Below are positions 24,477-36,965 of a stretch of 64,000 nucleotides of DNA, piece by piece. This DNA comes from Marchantia polymorpha subsp. ruderalis. Its lineage: Eukaryota; Streptophyta; Marchantiopsida; Marchantiales; Marchantiaceae. Location: the NCBI GenBank assembly GCA_037833965.1, contig AP031358.1:1496001-1560000 (forward strand), read 5' to 3'. Both the position numbers and the translations under genes were made by a program. Position 1 is the first letter of the stretch, and each line of letters begins with the position of its first letter. The notes beneath the pieces are model-generated. The model did not search any database. It saw only the letters and a program-made list of their open reading frames with translations, and was not told the origin of the DNA.

Positions 24477-26243
24477 CAGATTTCGACGAGAGATTGTATC
24501 CCGTCTCAAGCATGATGACGCCTGCTCAGCCATGATGATGGCCATCGATCGAATAGGTCCCGCCGAGCTCTAGAGAAGCATGTGAGAGAGCCATTGCCAC
24601 CTGCCTCCGAACTCACATGATCCGACCTCAGTCACATCGTAACGCAAGTCCGAGCATTCTTCTGTGCTTTGAGCCTCAAGTTGCTCGACACTGGGGAACG
24701 TAGAGCAGCAACTTGTCAAACGCTGGTCTAACAGTCTCCCGTTGTCTCGAAGAGCAAGCTGAACGTGGTAGACTACGCAGATAAATACGAGCTGCCAACG
24801 AGGAGATGAACTCGTCATGTGGACAGGTTTCGTGGGTCGACTGGGGAATTGGATCATACGTAAATCATTCGTCACGTGCTGGAATCATTGAGTGCTACGA
24901 TGGGCACATCCGTCCCTAGCAGGAGCAGTACTCGGCAAAAGAACGTTACGTTGTAGTAGGCAGTCTGGGCAAATCTCGAACGCTGTGCAGACGCGTTGCG
25001 CCGCTGACATGTGAGCCAACAGAGATATGTATTCGATTAAGAAAGTCGAACGATGAGCGGAAGATGAGCCTTGAAGGACGGCATAGGTTGAGCTGAGACG
25101 TGATGTATCGGTCAAAATGTAATTATCAATTTGTATCGATCGAGTTACATCATTGTCGTCAACTGTTTCAAAACCAGAGCAGCTTTCTCAAACACAGAGA
25201 GAGGTTCTCCTCAAAAAATTTAATCCCTGCCTTATTTTGAACTAATTTTTGGACTCGTACAGGAAAAAAATATAAATATGAATATAAATATTTGTGTAGA
25301 AAAAGAGAGCTGATACTAATCTAATCACATAATTCAGATACATGAGTTACAGAACACTGGAACATGTGCAGGACTTCCAAGCAATTTCACATATTCTGAA
25401 CCCTACCAAAATGCAAGAGTGCTAGGAGTAAAAGCAGACTCGACCGTGTCGAACTCGAGTACTAGACTCCAAAAAAGTGCTCAAAACTTCCCACTCTGTC
25501 TAACAAAAACAAGAAGAAGAGAGCATACTAGTTTGAACCACAGGCAGGTGGCCAATTCACGGATGTCAATTTCATAGGTACATTAATGATGCAGGACCTT
25601 ACAGATCTGTTGATTTACACGTACATGGACCTTGCACAAATTAAGCCTGTTGGACAGACAAACTAATAACTTGTGCTATGCCTTTGTGTACACATGGGCA
25701 CTTACGCTGACGGAGAGACTGTAACAACCATGAGTTTGGTAAACTTTCATACTAATCGTTCCCAGGGCGGAAAAAAGTCCGTTCAAACAAGCGGATGTTG
25801 CTTTCTTTGATTCCTTATGTCATTGCTAATATGCAAAACTTTCAGCAGTCTTCAAAGAATGAGCGATGCAATTGATAGTGAGATCCTTGTTTCATTTTGT
25901 CTACCTAGAATAAGGAACTAAACTACCTCAAATCTGGGCTGGAAGACCTTTGTACAAACTAAGGATGCTACAGTGGGATAAAAGTGAATTTTGAAAAAGA
26001 ACCACTCCAAATGTTGAGGAAAGGTGGGAACAAAATTCATGGGTTCTTACATCTGCCAGCAGAGGTGTTCCAAAACAGCGTCTAGGAACGTCAAATTTTG
26101 ACAAGGAGAACTGATGTGGTCGCCGAACTCAGATTCACGACCGGTGCTCACTTTGCGTACTGCTAGTCCAATTAACATACCGAATGGCGGGATGCCTACA
26201 CTATCACTTCGGGCTATCCCAATGAAATCTGCCAGTTCACATC

Positions 26244-26427
26244 GAGAGTCGCATTGTATTTATTTGAACGTATTCTTCTCCGAACTAGTGAAATGTATGA
26301 CTAAAGTCTGGAAAAACCATATCATGATCGATAGGGAGAGTCGCATTGTATTTATTTGAACGTATTCTTCTCCGAACGAGTGAAATGTATGACTAAAGTC
26401 TGAAAAAACCATACCATGATCGATAGG
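26244..26427. repeat. Tandem duplication, 92-base unit
   Basis: Copies at 26244-26335 and 26336-26427 both begin GAGAGTCGCATTG and end in TGATCGATAGG. They differ at only a few single bases, so the duplication is recent. Confidence 0.9.
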
Positions 26428-29400
26428 GAGTAACAGATCCACTCCTTGACATTCATATGCTGCGGAATAATGAGAATAATGTCTGGTTAATGAATAAAGC
26501 AGTGTATCAAGAGTCTGTACAGTACATTCAAACATTTGTGACAAGTGGATGCAGCAATAGATTTGAAATCTTCTTCAGGTTATGCTCTTCTTCGAGGAGC
26601 ATAGAAATTATGTCCAGTTTGTACAAAGTTCAGGAACTCTTCACGTCTTCCCGGCCTATATACAGGATCTACTCATGTTCGAGTGCTAGATCCTTTGATA
26701 AAAAACACTCTCCTGATCTTCTCCTCTAAACCTGCTAACCACACTGCTCCAAATTGACTGCGAAACTTCTGTTTCTTGTTGCCTTAAATTCTCCGATGAG
26801 ATCGATGTACATGAAAAAGAACACTAACCCCTATATTGCATGCTTCCATGACGAAGAAATCGTGGGAAGGGGTAAAAAAAAATTGTCGAGAGTTTTACAT
26901 TTGTTGAAGCCAGTTTGTGGGATTTCAAAACTGTACATAAACTAGAGCTTGAAAAACGCGTGTAATGGAACTCGGAGCGCCTCAGAAATGGGAGTAGGCA
27001 GCAAGCACACACTGAAGTGGTTCTCCTCCGATGCAAAGCCCGACCATTTCACAGAAGAGTCACCACCACTTAAATCGTAGTTTTCGTGCACGTCTAATCG
27101 AACTCGTCGCAATAATAAGACGCATCATCATGCCGCGCTTGAATCGCCTATTACTACTTATCTGGTTTCCGCGCTTCGAAAATCTTTCTGGAAAGACTTT
27201 CCACTGTGTCCACGCACCATAGCGACTGTTTACCCGTACGGGTTGGACTCTCAACATTCTGGGAGTGTAGAGATTGAGGAGATGATTGAGGTGATGGGGC
27301 TCCACGCCCCAATCCATCGCCCTATCCTCGTTCCTCACGTCAAAAGCCGTTTACCTACGAGCACTTCTTCAGCAGCAGCAGCAACCCCAGAGGTGCAAAC
27401 TTCTAAGGACCTAGAAAAAGCTCCTCGACGACGAGAACCCAAAAGCTGAAGAACCAAGAAAAAGCTCCACGCCTAAAAAAATCGACGTCCCGGAACCCTT
27501 CGTCGTCAGCAGCAGTGGAAACCCCGGACGTGCAAAATCAAGAACCTAGAGAGAGATCCTCACGTCGACAGCCAATTACCCGTCACCCCTAACCCTTCGT
27601 CGTCGGCAGCAGCAAAATCCCGCACCTGCGAAGAGCTACCGACCGACGACGAGAGCAGCGAAACTCCAAATCGAGGCTCGATTACAAGTTCGAGACAACT
27701 TTATGGGTCGGGGGATGGGGACCGAGCTTCAAGGAGAAGCCACCTCCGACACCGAAATACGCTTCTTCTCGAAACTCCACCTCCTTCCGCCGCTCTCCCG
27801 CTGGCTGGGAGGGAGGGAGGATGGACGCTCGGACAGAAGCCGCTGGGCGCCCCGTGCTCGCTCGAGAGAAGCCGGAAGACGGAGACGACTGCGAACGACG
27901 GAGATCTTGGAACGTGCCTCGACGGAGCGGATTCTCTCCAAGGAAGTTTCTGTCTAGAGGAATCGAATATTCGGTCCTGATCGAGACACACGTCCCCAGT
28001 CGCCGATGCATCGAAATCGCGGATATTCTCAGGACCTCGGTGATGTGCAATCCGATGATTTCACGAAGAAGCGGATTCAGAGCCCCCGCAGAAGTGTCCC
28101 CGGTCCTGCTTCCTCGATCAGAGCTTCGGGCCGAGGAGGGATTCCAGTCCTGAATCATGCTCGGAAGCAGCATGACGAATGTGTGCACAATGGCGATGCT
28201 TACGACGAGCTGGCGAGCCAGACAGTTCTCGCCGGCTGTCTCCGCAGAAGCGATGAATCTCTCGTTCTGTTACGTTGCTTGTCTTGCTGCCGGAGACCCG
28301 CCGTGCTTGAGGTTGACGACTGTACTTACGTTGGAACAACCTTCCTGTCACCAGACAGGAGGCACGAGAGAAGTCGCATTGGTGGTCGTACTCGTTGATT
28401 CCCCCATACTGGCGCATGTGGAGATGATTCGCTCTACGTTTGGCCGGGCATGGATGGTCAACACCTTTTCCTCCTCCCTCTGCAGAACCTGCAGAAACAA
28501 AGACCCGGATGAGAGTGGATTACTGAAGTAAGTCCCAACTTTCCGGTGCATTCGTGGGACCGAGGGCGTCGTATTTTAAGGTTTTCGAAGACAGCGGGAG
28601 GATGAAGTTCAAAACGGCTTTGGAACGACAATTCAACGAATTTCATGGTGTACTCGAGTGCTAGTCGACCTACCTCTCGCGCCTTCAGCCCCATCGCCTG
28701 AAAAGGAGGTGCAGATGTGAGCTTCCTCCTTTCTACGTGTAAAGCAAAGCCTCCGCAGAAGTGGCTCTGCACAGCTCACCTGAGTTTGAACATATCCAGA
28801 GGAGCAGGTCGCTACTCTGGCGTTCTTCCTTTCTCGACTGACATTGATCCCATGCAAAGCCCATCTCCGAACCTCCGCGCTCCTGATCACCCCGGAAAAG
28901 GCCAATTAGTACGACCGCTGGTAATATAATCTGACAAATTGGTTGGAGCCCTAAGACTGCTACGTTTCATTCTCTATACAGAATCTCTAACCCGTCCGTA
29001 CCCTTGAAACTAGCACTCGCGGACTATCATGACCCTCCAACCACAATTTCAGAAGCATGCGAAAAGTTCCTCCTATGCCACTCTACTCTACGTTACCTGA
29101 TTCGTGGACCATGCTCTCGATTGCGTTACCGTGATGATGACCGAACCGGGAAACGTGCGTCCATGAGCTCGTGGGTGGTGAGTACCTCCAGGCTCCTTGA
29201 TCGGAGGAGGGCAGGGGTGGCCCTCGATTGGGACAGAGGAGATTACAGTGAAGGGTAGAAGAATGTAAAAATGGTTCTGCTCGTTCGGGTGAGAATTTCG
29301 AACGCAGCAGAGTGAGACTCAAATTCATCCATCGAGAGAAAGAATCATGATGAGGCAGAGCTTCATAAGATCTAGGCTATGGAGAAGAGAGGCATTCGGT

Positions 29401-30102
29401 ACAGCAGCAGAGACGTAGACGAGAGAGAACCAGCGTGAAGTGGATGGTTTCCTTTCATATTGCAAGTAAATGGTGGTGCTGGATATACCTGACTGTTGTA
29501 CAAAAAGGGCTCAAGCTCCAGACACACAGAGACAGACAGACCAACGGACAGAGTCACACTCTGTCGAGACCTTCTGCTCTCTCCGTGTCGTAGAGGTTGA
29601 GTGATTCCTAACTCTACTTTCCTTCTCATCGCTGTCCGTGCAGGCACGAGGCCGATTCTATCTCGCGACTGCTCTCACATTCCCAACTGCCCAGTAGCTG
29701 TACAAGGCACGACGACATTGAGCGCCATCCGTGAACTCCTAAACAGCACCCGAGCGCTTCCCTAGACTAAACTTACGACCTTCCTACAGAGCCCATCTAA
29801 AAATCTGGACCTGGTCCATACCAGACCATGCATTCCATGCCGCCCACGGACGGCAGAATGTTCGCCACCTCCTTGAAGTATTTATCGAACTAACAGGTGC
29901 TGCTGCTGCTGCTGCATAGGAGCAATTGTGGCCTCGATCAATCCAACCTCCAAGGTTCTGGCTTACGCTGATGTCGTGTATAAGAAAGAATTGAACTGAA
30001 ACAAATTGAAACGATGTGAAGGAATGAAGAGCTGCTGCTGCTGCTGCTGGCGGTGTATTTACAAGGCACGGGAGCGATTTGAGAAGAATAAAAACTCGTG
30101 GC
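26428..30102. other. No firmly recognised gene; GC-rich ORF-dense block 27.4-28.6 kb
   Basis: Between about 27.4 and 28.6 kb the sequence is GC-rich and open in several frames on both strands, for example 27682-28188 minus (ATG at codon 6) and 27821-28153 and 28157-28531 plus. It may hold a first exon or 5' UTR, but the frames contradict one another and none shows a domain. (CTG)n runs occur at 29899-29915 and 30031-30049, just past the end of the poly-Ser gene. Confidence 0.45.
27360..27660. repeat. Degenerate tandem repeats, about 97-base spacing
   Basis: Blocks starting (AACCC)TTCGTCGTC-GCAGCAG occur at 27494 and 27591. A looser copy with CTTCTTCAGCAGCAG starts near 27360. Each is followed by CCCC-GA(C/G)GTGCAAA or similar and by AAGAACCTAGA-like sequence. 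Confidence 0.5.
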
Positions 30103-30798
30103 TCACGAAACGAGAGTGTTGGTTCTGATTAACGCGCCGGACCCGAAGGCTTGCAGGTCGATTCTCGCTCTCAGAGCTTGGATGTCAGCTCGGGTTCTCA
30201 AGCTTCGCTTGTCGGCCGAGTGGAGCAGAATTGGACGCAGCACGATGATGTTGGTAGGAGGAGGGCCCTTGGCGTCGTCGGACCTGGGAATCAGATCAGT
30301 GATGGCGTAGTATAAATCGGTGAGAGTGAGGACGGCTCTGGAAGATCCTGCGGCGTGCATCAAGCGCCTGTACGCGTTCCTCACTCTGCGCAGGAAGGCC
30401 ATCGTCTTCATGAGCCTCACCATGTGCACAATTCGTATTCTCAGGCACGAGAATGCGACTCTGGGCCTGTTGCCAATCCAAATCTGATACGACCTCTGCT
30501 TCCGAATCCTCCTGCATCTCTGCCTCCGCGGCCGCTTCTTCTCCTTGATGGCCAGCACCTCATCCCCCTCCGCCTCGCTGTCCACTTCGCTGCCCTCCGT
30601 GGACGACGACGAGGACGAGGACGAAGAAGACGACGACGAAGAAGAAGAACCCGAGCTCGAGCTTCCCTTGCTCTTGGACGAGAAATACTCATCGGCCTCC
30701 ATCTTGCTCTTCTTCCTGAACCGTGGACCAGCTCCCAGAACGCGGCGCACGAGGGCCGCCATCCCCGTGCTCGACCTCGACTTGGATCTCGGATCCAT
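30103..30798 (-). CDS. Poly-Ser, basic protein of unknown function (intronless)
   Basis: This is a 231-residue frame starting with ATG at 30798 (MDPRSKSRSS). In order it has a short basic N-terminus; a run of about 20 Ser broken by one Gly (about 46-66); an acidic stretch (about 67-80); a strongly basic segment, KEKKRPRRQRCRRIRKQR (about 85-102), that would suit nuclear import or nucleic-acid binding; and a helical-looking Arg/Leu-rich C-terminal half of about 130 residues (for example MKTMAFLRRVRNAYRRLMHA). I do not recognise a domain. The basic and helix-rich pattern recalls small atypical HLH regulators, but no bHLH signature is present, so I make no such claim. GC-rich, Ser/Arg-coded sequence and a long ATG frame favour a real gene. 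Long frames on the opposite strand are shadows of the Ser and acidic codons. Confidence 0.6.
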   Translation of the reverse strand: MDPRSKSRSSTGMAALVRRVLGAGPRFRKKSKMEADEYFSSKSKGSSSSGSSSSSSSSSSSSSSSSTEGSEVDSEAEGDEVLAIKEKKRPRRQRCRRIRKQRSYQIWIGNRPRVAFSCLRIRIVHMVRLMKTMAFLRRVRNAYRRLMHAAGSSRAVLTLTDLYYAITDLIPRSDDAKGPPPTNIIVLRPILLHSADKRSLRTRADIQALRARIDLQAFGSGALIRTNTLVS

Positions 30799-31172
30799 GA
30801 GCCTTCGTGCCCGCCACCCTCCTACCGCCGTTCCTCAAATCTCAGTGAAGGAGTCTGCTATCCGGAAAGCCGAATGCGCAAGGGGGCGAGGGGGCGAGCG
30901 AGTGGCGACTAGAGCTGAACGAACGAGAGCAGGTCTTTGAAGTCCTCGAGAGCAGACAGGCAGGCAGGCAGCAGCAGAGGCAGTCGACTGGTCAGTCCAC
31001 CTGCTGTGGCATGGAGAGACGAGAGCGCGCAAAGGTGGGCAACCTTTGGCGCTGGAAGGTTGTTATGTATCCATAGAATCGGACGCTGCTGTTGCTGCGG
31101 GAGCTGGAGCTGCACTCGCCGGTGTACCGCTCGACGGCATAGAAAATGATACAGAACGTGACTGCGAATTAG

Positions 31173-31180
31173 ATTTATAA
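31173..31180 (-). promoter_or_regulatory. Candidate TATA element for the poly-Ser gene
   Basis: On the minus strand this reads TTATAAAT within a GC-rich region. A start about 30 bases downstream would give a 5' UTR of about 350 bases before the ATG at 30798. This is position-based inference only. Confidence 0.3.
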
Positions 31181-32668
31181 TAACTGTCAGCGATTCGGAT
31201 GACGAAAACAGAAAAGAACAGACCCGAGGCTGCCCCCGAGAGAAGCCCAGGCCAGGCCAGAGGAACTAATGCCCCCACTGCCATAGATTTTGTCGGACTC
31301 CGCTTCCCGGCACCGGAACACTCGCTCGTTTGCCTCTCCCTCCCCCCCGGCTTTCAACGCCCCATTTGACCCCCCTGCCTCTCTTACCCTTTCCCTCCCT
31401 CCCTCCCTCCCTCTTGTCTAACTAGCCAGCCGTCTGCCTGTCCCCCTCTTGCGAATACGGTACCTCCAACTTTGTCATGAGCCCCTCCTGTCAGACACGC
31501 ACTGGCTGACGTCGCATGTGAACGTTGCAGCATATTTTGAATCGTAGCTCATGGCCTTGCCTGACACACACACCCCTCGCCTTGTCTCTCAGCGCAGTGA
31601 AGTGCAGTGCAGTGCAGAGCAGTGCCGGGGCAGAAACATAGCCTGCAGTGGACCTGCATCCATGATCTACCCCCCTCTACAGGTCACGCTTCACTTACTA
31701 CTCCTCGAGCCTGATTCTACCTTTCACCTTCACTTCCCACTAATGCAGCCTCACGTCCACGTTACAGGAATCCAATCTGATTACATACCCCGTCACTTAC
31801 TAGCTGTACTTACTTACCGATTCACTAACTTACAGTATCTTACTGACACATGGAACAACTCTCGTTCCGCACTTCCGTGCACGATTATCCTCGGGGTTCA
31901 GATCAGATCAGGGCTAGCATCCGAGAAGCGCCGTTCCATCAGCGAGCTAGAGGTTTGTAGAAACGCAGTTTTCGAAGAGTTCAGACAGACACAAACAAAA
32001 TCTGTTCTCGTCCCGATGAACTCCGAGTTTAGGCTTCGGATATAGCGAATCGTTGCTAGTGCAAAATCCGCCTAGATCAGATTAGAGATCAGCTCGGAGA
32101 TTGTAGAAGATTGTAGAGATTTGGTCCCCTCTGGCCGAGCTGGAGGAGGACGAGCAGCACCGGCTTGACATTTAGCCACGGACATGCGAACTTTTGTGGA
32201 GGGTTTAGGGTCACATATAAATAAATTGATGCAGCACGAAAGTGAAAATTTGAGAATTAGCCATCATCGTATGATCTCTCTGGGTCTGTAAGACCTGAAC
32301 GAAAATTATTGGTCGTAACTACCTCTCCGTCTATGATCGGAGCTGCCCATCTCCGGAAGGGGGAAATTCCCGGCCGGGCCTCTGTGTGATTTAGAGTCTC
32401 GAGCTTGACGAGGCTGCAAGTGCAAGTACAAGACTACCACTACAATTGTTTGAAGGCTGTTGTGTATTGCGTGACGAGCGAGATTTAGTTTAATCTCTCC
32501 TCCTGCATGCACGCAGTGCAGCTTCCGGCACTGGACCCGAGGCCCACAGCGACCTCAAGGTAGCCGCACCCACACAGCAGCAGTAGGCAGGCAGGCAGAC
32601 AGGCAGGCCCAGCAGCCTTGGCGGAGAAATAAAGCGCATAGGCAGGTGGCGTGGACCACAGTAGAGTA

Positions 32669-32690
32669 TCTCGAGGGGGGCCCCTCGAGA
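32669..32690. repeat. Near-perfect palindrome (2-base spacer)
   Basis: TCTCGAGGGG and CCCCTCGAGA are exact inverted copies separated by GG. Confidence 0.85.
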
Positions 32691-33840
32691 GTCTGAGGCT
32701 CACAAGAGGAACTAGTTCATCACATCTTACCTGCACACAACTTGAGACCTCTCTGTCGCAATCTCCTGTAATTACGTAGAAAATACTAGAGAAGGAGAAA
32801 GAGTCGGATCCAGAGAGCAACACCGTGGGATTAAAAAATTTCAAGGGGCTAATTCAGTTGTGGATTTCATTCATTCATACATTCATATTCTTCATGGAGT
32901 CGGAGGTTCTGAAGGCTCTCGTTCTGCGTCCGGATCCATAAGCTCGCCACCCCAGGCTGGCGGCCACAGCCGAAGGGAGCGGGTCGAGTTACAGTGCGCG
33001 AGGGAGTCTCTCTCATCGGTAAGACAGAGAGAGATAGAAGCCTAGAGGGGATCAAAGGGACCACTGTAGTATATGCGCTTTGACCTCATGAAACTTGTGG
33101 TATGAAGCAGAAGCAGCATTTATCTCGTATGTCGAGCTCGTTAGGAATCTTGCGCCCTGCATGATGGATATAAGATCGGCACCTAGGAATGCACCAACTG
33201 TACTTCCAAGTCAATTGGACAACGAATTCCGGTTACAAAATGTTTCGATCCCATTAAACTAATCTCGCTTTAATACCCCTTTCCATCTGTGTCCTGAACG
33301 AGTTGTACTCATTCTCCTCGACTCGCGAGCTGTGAGAACCTGCTGCACGAATTCGCAGGTATTGGCCATCAGCGTGGTGTCGAGAGCGGAATAAAGTTTA
33401 GTAACCAGGACAACGTAAACGAAGAGCACCAACAGCCATGGTTACGACCACTGGTCATGCATGCAAATTCACTGCTGATAGTGGAGGAGTTTGATGAGAT
33501 CCATCAACGATCCGGTACAGACCTTGTCCTTCCCTTCTTCAACTTGCAAAGAATCTAGCATCTTCTCACTACCAGCTCTTGACCGTGGTACGCAGATTAA
33601 ACTGATCACTTCTTTCTTCCCCATAATATGACGAGTACTAAATCAACATCTATTCTTTTCTTTTCAACCTATGATCAGGGGAGTGAATATCGCATCAATG
33701 TAACAATCTCGTACAAACGAACTCTTCCTCAAGATAGGATAAGTGAAACGTTCTAAACTTACTTCTCGTACTCCACTCCCTAAATTTACCCAACTGCAGC
33801 AACTACACCTTCAAGGAATCTTTCCAGGAATATAAAGCAG

Positions 33841-33872
33841 CACGAAACTGACCTGTTTAGCTCAGTTTCGTG
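33841..33872. repeat. Perfect inverted repeat, 11-base arms
   Basis: CACGAAACTGA (33841-33851) pairs with TCAGTTTCGTG (33862-33872) around a 10-base loop. It is not preceded by a GC-rich terminator-like context, which in any case would not apply to a plant gene. Confidence 0.85.
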
Positions 33873-36800
33873 AAGTACACACGTAGGAGACTGATGAATG
33901 AATGTACATCAGGACAAATGAAGTCTCTTGACCCTCATACTACATGCTGGAGGTTTGTCCTCGATATGAGCTTGAAAAAAATGAAGCATTTCCAAGTGGA
34001 GAAGATACTCCTCGAAATAATACATAGTGGCATCATATACAGAGATAGGGGGCCAAGTAGATCATAGAAAAGGATGGGAAGACCATAGCATACACATATA
34101 TAAATCGATGTGGTAAGCGTCAAGAGTACTTGTGGGAGATCTAGTATGGGGCATTACTACTAGTAGTTGGAACTGTGGTCATATATGGGCGTAGTTAAAG
34201 ACCTCTACTCCAACTCGTCTTTGCGCACCTCCAACGACTACGATCCAAAATTGTTGAATCCTTCCAAACGTTACGTTGTTGGTAAACCAAAAGGAATATA
34301 AGTCGACGACCAGGGACATTTTTTGAAATTGGACTCGGAGCACGAGAATGTTGCATTGGGTTCACCTTTTTCGAATCATGAGCTCACATTTTTCTATATT
34401 TCTGTTTACGAATAATGAGGTTACGAGAGTTAAGAAGGGACAGTGGTTGCGTCCGGGCTCGTGACTAACATAATCTTCTACAGGGCCCTGCTGAGAATAT
34501 CTCAAAATACCTTTCATCTGCTTCCACTCTCAGTCAAACAATGATATTAAAACTACTGCGGTAGTCGACAATAAATCAGCTCTAATCAAACAAAATTCAA
34601 AATTTATGAACTCTGCAGCACAACATGAGTACTGTATCAAGGCGATCCAACTTCATGATGCAATACATAAAATGAATAATGACGTAGTGGCTTATTCAAA
34701 TTCTCATAACGAGGCATCACTCTCTGCTGCTAATGTGTGATGATTAAGACTTTCAGCCAATGCATACAGTGACATTTCAGATTTCGAAGAGGGAAGTTTT
34801 CAAGGAAACATTTAAACTTTACAAGTATACCATTACATATAATCGAATGGCACATAATAAAGATACAGAAAAATAAATTAAATAATCAACTTTGACTTGG
34901 ATCTGAGTAAATCATTCTCATATATATGTAAGTGATATGATATTGGAAATGACCAACCTCAGTGTCTGTTAGCACAGAGTGTTTGAAAGAATGAACATAG
35001 GATAGCTGTTTTGTCATCACGCAAACTGAAATAATGTAAAGAAATGTCGATGCATTCTTGATTTTTTTTAAGAGTTGTCGTTCATTGAAGCATTATCATA
35101 TGTTAACTAAATCTGGTCTATCAAAAAACGAAAAAAAAATCATTTGGAAAAGAATACTTTTTTTGAAGAATGAAGAAATATATAATAAGTCTTCAATTAT
35201 CTACATTCCAGTATATACCTACTTTTCATAATTTTATGTACCTATAAGTTTGAAAGATGTCAATTCATATTTTATAAGGGTATGAATTGTGACACACATG
35301 ACAATGAAGAGTATAAAATTTCACTTTTCCAGATTTTTTCTTCCATCATTCTCGAGTTACATACCAATAAATAAATAAATATATATAGAGAGAGAGAATT
35401 TAGATGAAGGAAATTTTACTTTGACTTATCACATTGAAGTATACTTAGTCACAAAGCAAGAACTTTCATTTGAGGTGCACACTGTTCCATGTTTTTCTTT
35501 TTTGGAAGAAATTTATTAAAAATAGACTTAAGAAGGGCCCCCAATAATAAGTAAGAGTAAATTTCAACTTCACCAAAAATAAGAATCTTGCCATTTGAAG
35601 AATTACAATTTATTCCCCATTATAGTTGGTATTTGCCAGAATTAATCGCAATAAATCTCGAAGATGATGTAGATTCTCCTAGGTTAGATCTGCTCTCATT
35701 TTTGAAGGGTTTTGGGTTTTTAAGTTTTATTTCACCAATTGTTCATTCATTCATGTGCGTGTCTCGCGTGGTGGTTGCAGTATATTCCGAACACCAATTC
35801 CTTTCATCACTGACACTAGAAGTGGATATCAAGACCGAGGATATCAACATTTAGAAGGAAGATGTCAGGGAGACACATAGACACAGGATCCATATACATG
35901 CCTTTTATTGGACTTCAAAAACATGTAAATCATAATATATTCAAATTTTATAAAAAAATAGCTAGAGAATCACTTAAGAATCATAATGAGGATTATTTTT
36001 GAACTATCGCATGTTGTTAAATGTCACAAAAATTTCCAAATTTCTCTAATTTTGAAAAAAAATGAAATCGTTGAGGTTATCACGCAGTAACATTGCCCAT
36101 GCTTCAATACATAGGACATACACAGTACATAATCCGGTGGTTAGTTCACAATCATTTGATTTTGTTTCAAGAATTCAGAGTTTTATTTAAATTAATTTCA
36201 ATTTATACAGAAACACTATGTATGCTTACAATAATTCTTATTGAAAGAAGAAGAGGAAAGTTACTACTGTACTTGCAAGATTGTCATGTGATGAAGTACA
36301 GAGCAATCAAGAAGAATAATGTAGTTATCCATCTACGGCCTATGGTCTAATCGAAGGACTCGTGAAACTTGGATAATCCCAAAACTCTTTTCCCCGGATT
36401 TCGTCATGCCACTCGATAAGTTGTTGTATCTTATCATGTGGAGCCTTTAAGTTTGAGCCATTGGATCTCCTTTTATTTTCATCTTTTTCGCAAGCTTTAA
36501 GTCAGCTCTCTCTGAAGGGTGTATAACCCAAATGTAATGTAAAATTCAGTAGAATGAGGTCAAGGAAAATGGCCTAAGCAAGTAGCATAATGAAATAGTT
36601 TCCTACTTGTACTCGTAAATGTAGCGCAATTTCACGTACAAGGGATCAGTCTCAATGAAATTCCATCCACATCTTTACATATGAGCTTTGCGATGCCTGT
36701 TGCAGACTATATTTGGTAGCTTAGTGAAGGGCAGCTATATATTTCACCGTGTGACAAAGAGAAACTCATTTGTAGCTCAACCGCAGCTTCTGTCGCAATA

Positions 36801-36920
36801 TGTGAAAAGATGACTCCCTTTCACTAGGGGCAAGCTTTTGGAAATCATTTTTCTCTGCGCTAAGATTTTCTAATATCCAAGCAAGCATGAAGCTTTGGAA
36901 TGGTCAAGTCTCTTTGAGGT

Positions 36921-36965
36921 AGACATATGGGCCATATGTCTCGATTGCCATATGATATGGCAATC
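36921..36965. repeat. Two adjacent perfect palindromes
   Basis: AGACATATGG / CCATATGTCT (36921-36930 and 36932-36941) surround one base. The second, GATTGCCATAT / ATATGGCAATC (36943-36953 and 36955-36965), follows after one base and also has a one-base centre. Both share the core CCATAT/ATATGG. Confidence 0.9.

Larger units (their letters stand above)
21511..26243. other. No recognised gene
   Basis: Frames of 60-125 codons occur on both strands, for example 23177-23551 plus, 22871-23152 minus and 24570-24875 minus, but none shows a known motif or a coherent exon chain. The longest ends in an Arg-Glu run that is only the translation of a (GA)n repeat. Two palindromes lie at 24092-24123 and 24453-24476. 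Confidence 0.5.
31181..36920. other. No recognised gene
   Basis: The first part is GC-rich, with CCCT runs at about 31390-31412 and short direct repeats. From about 34.4 kb it becomes AT-rich. The frame at 35588-35854 plus has no ATG start and no domain. Small inverted repeats lie at 32669-32690 and 33841-33872. Confidence 0.5.

Noticed and set aside
30355..30940. Plus-strand frames of 131-185 codons opposite the poly-Ser gene
   Set aside because: Their Asp/Glu and Arg runs are simply the other-strand reading of the Ser and acidic codons.
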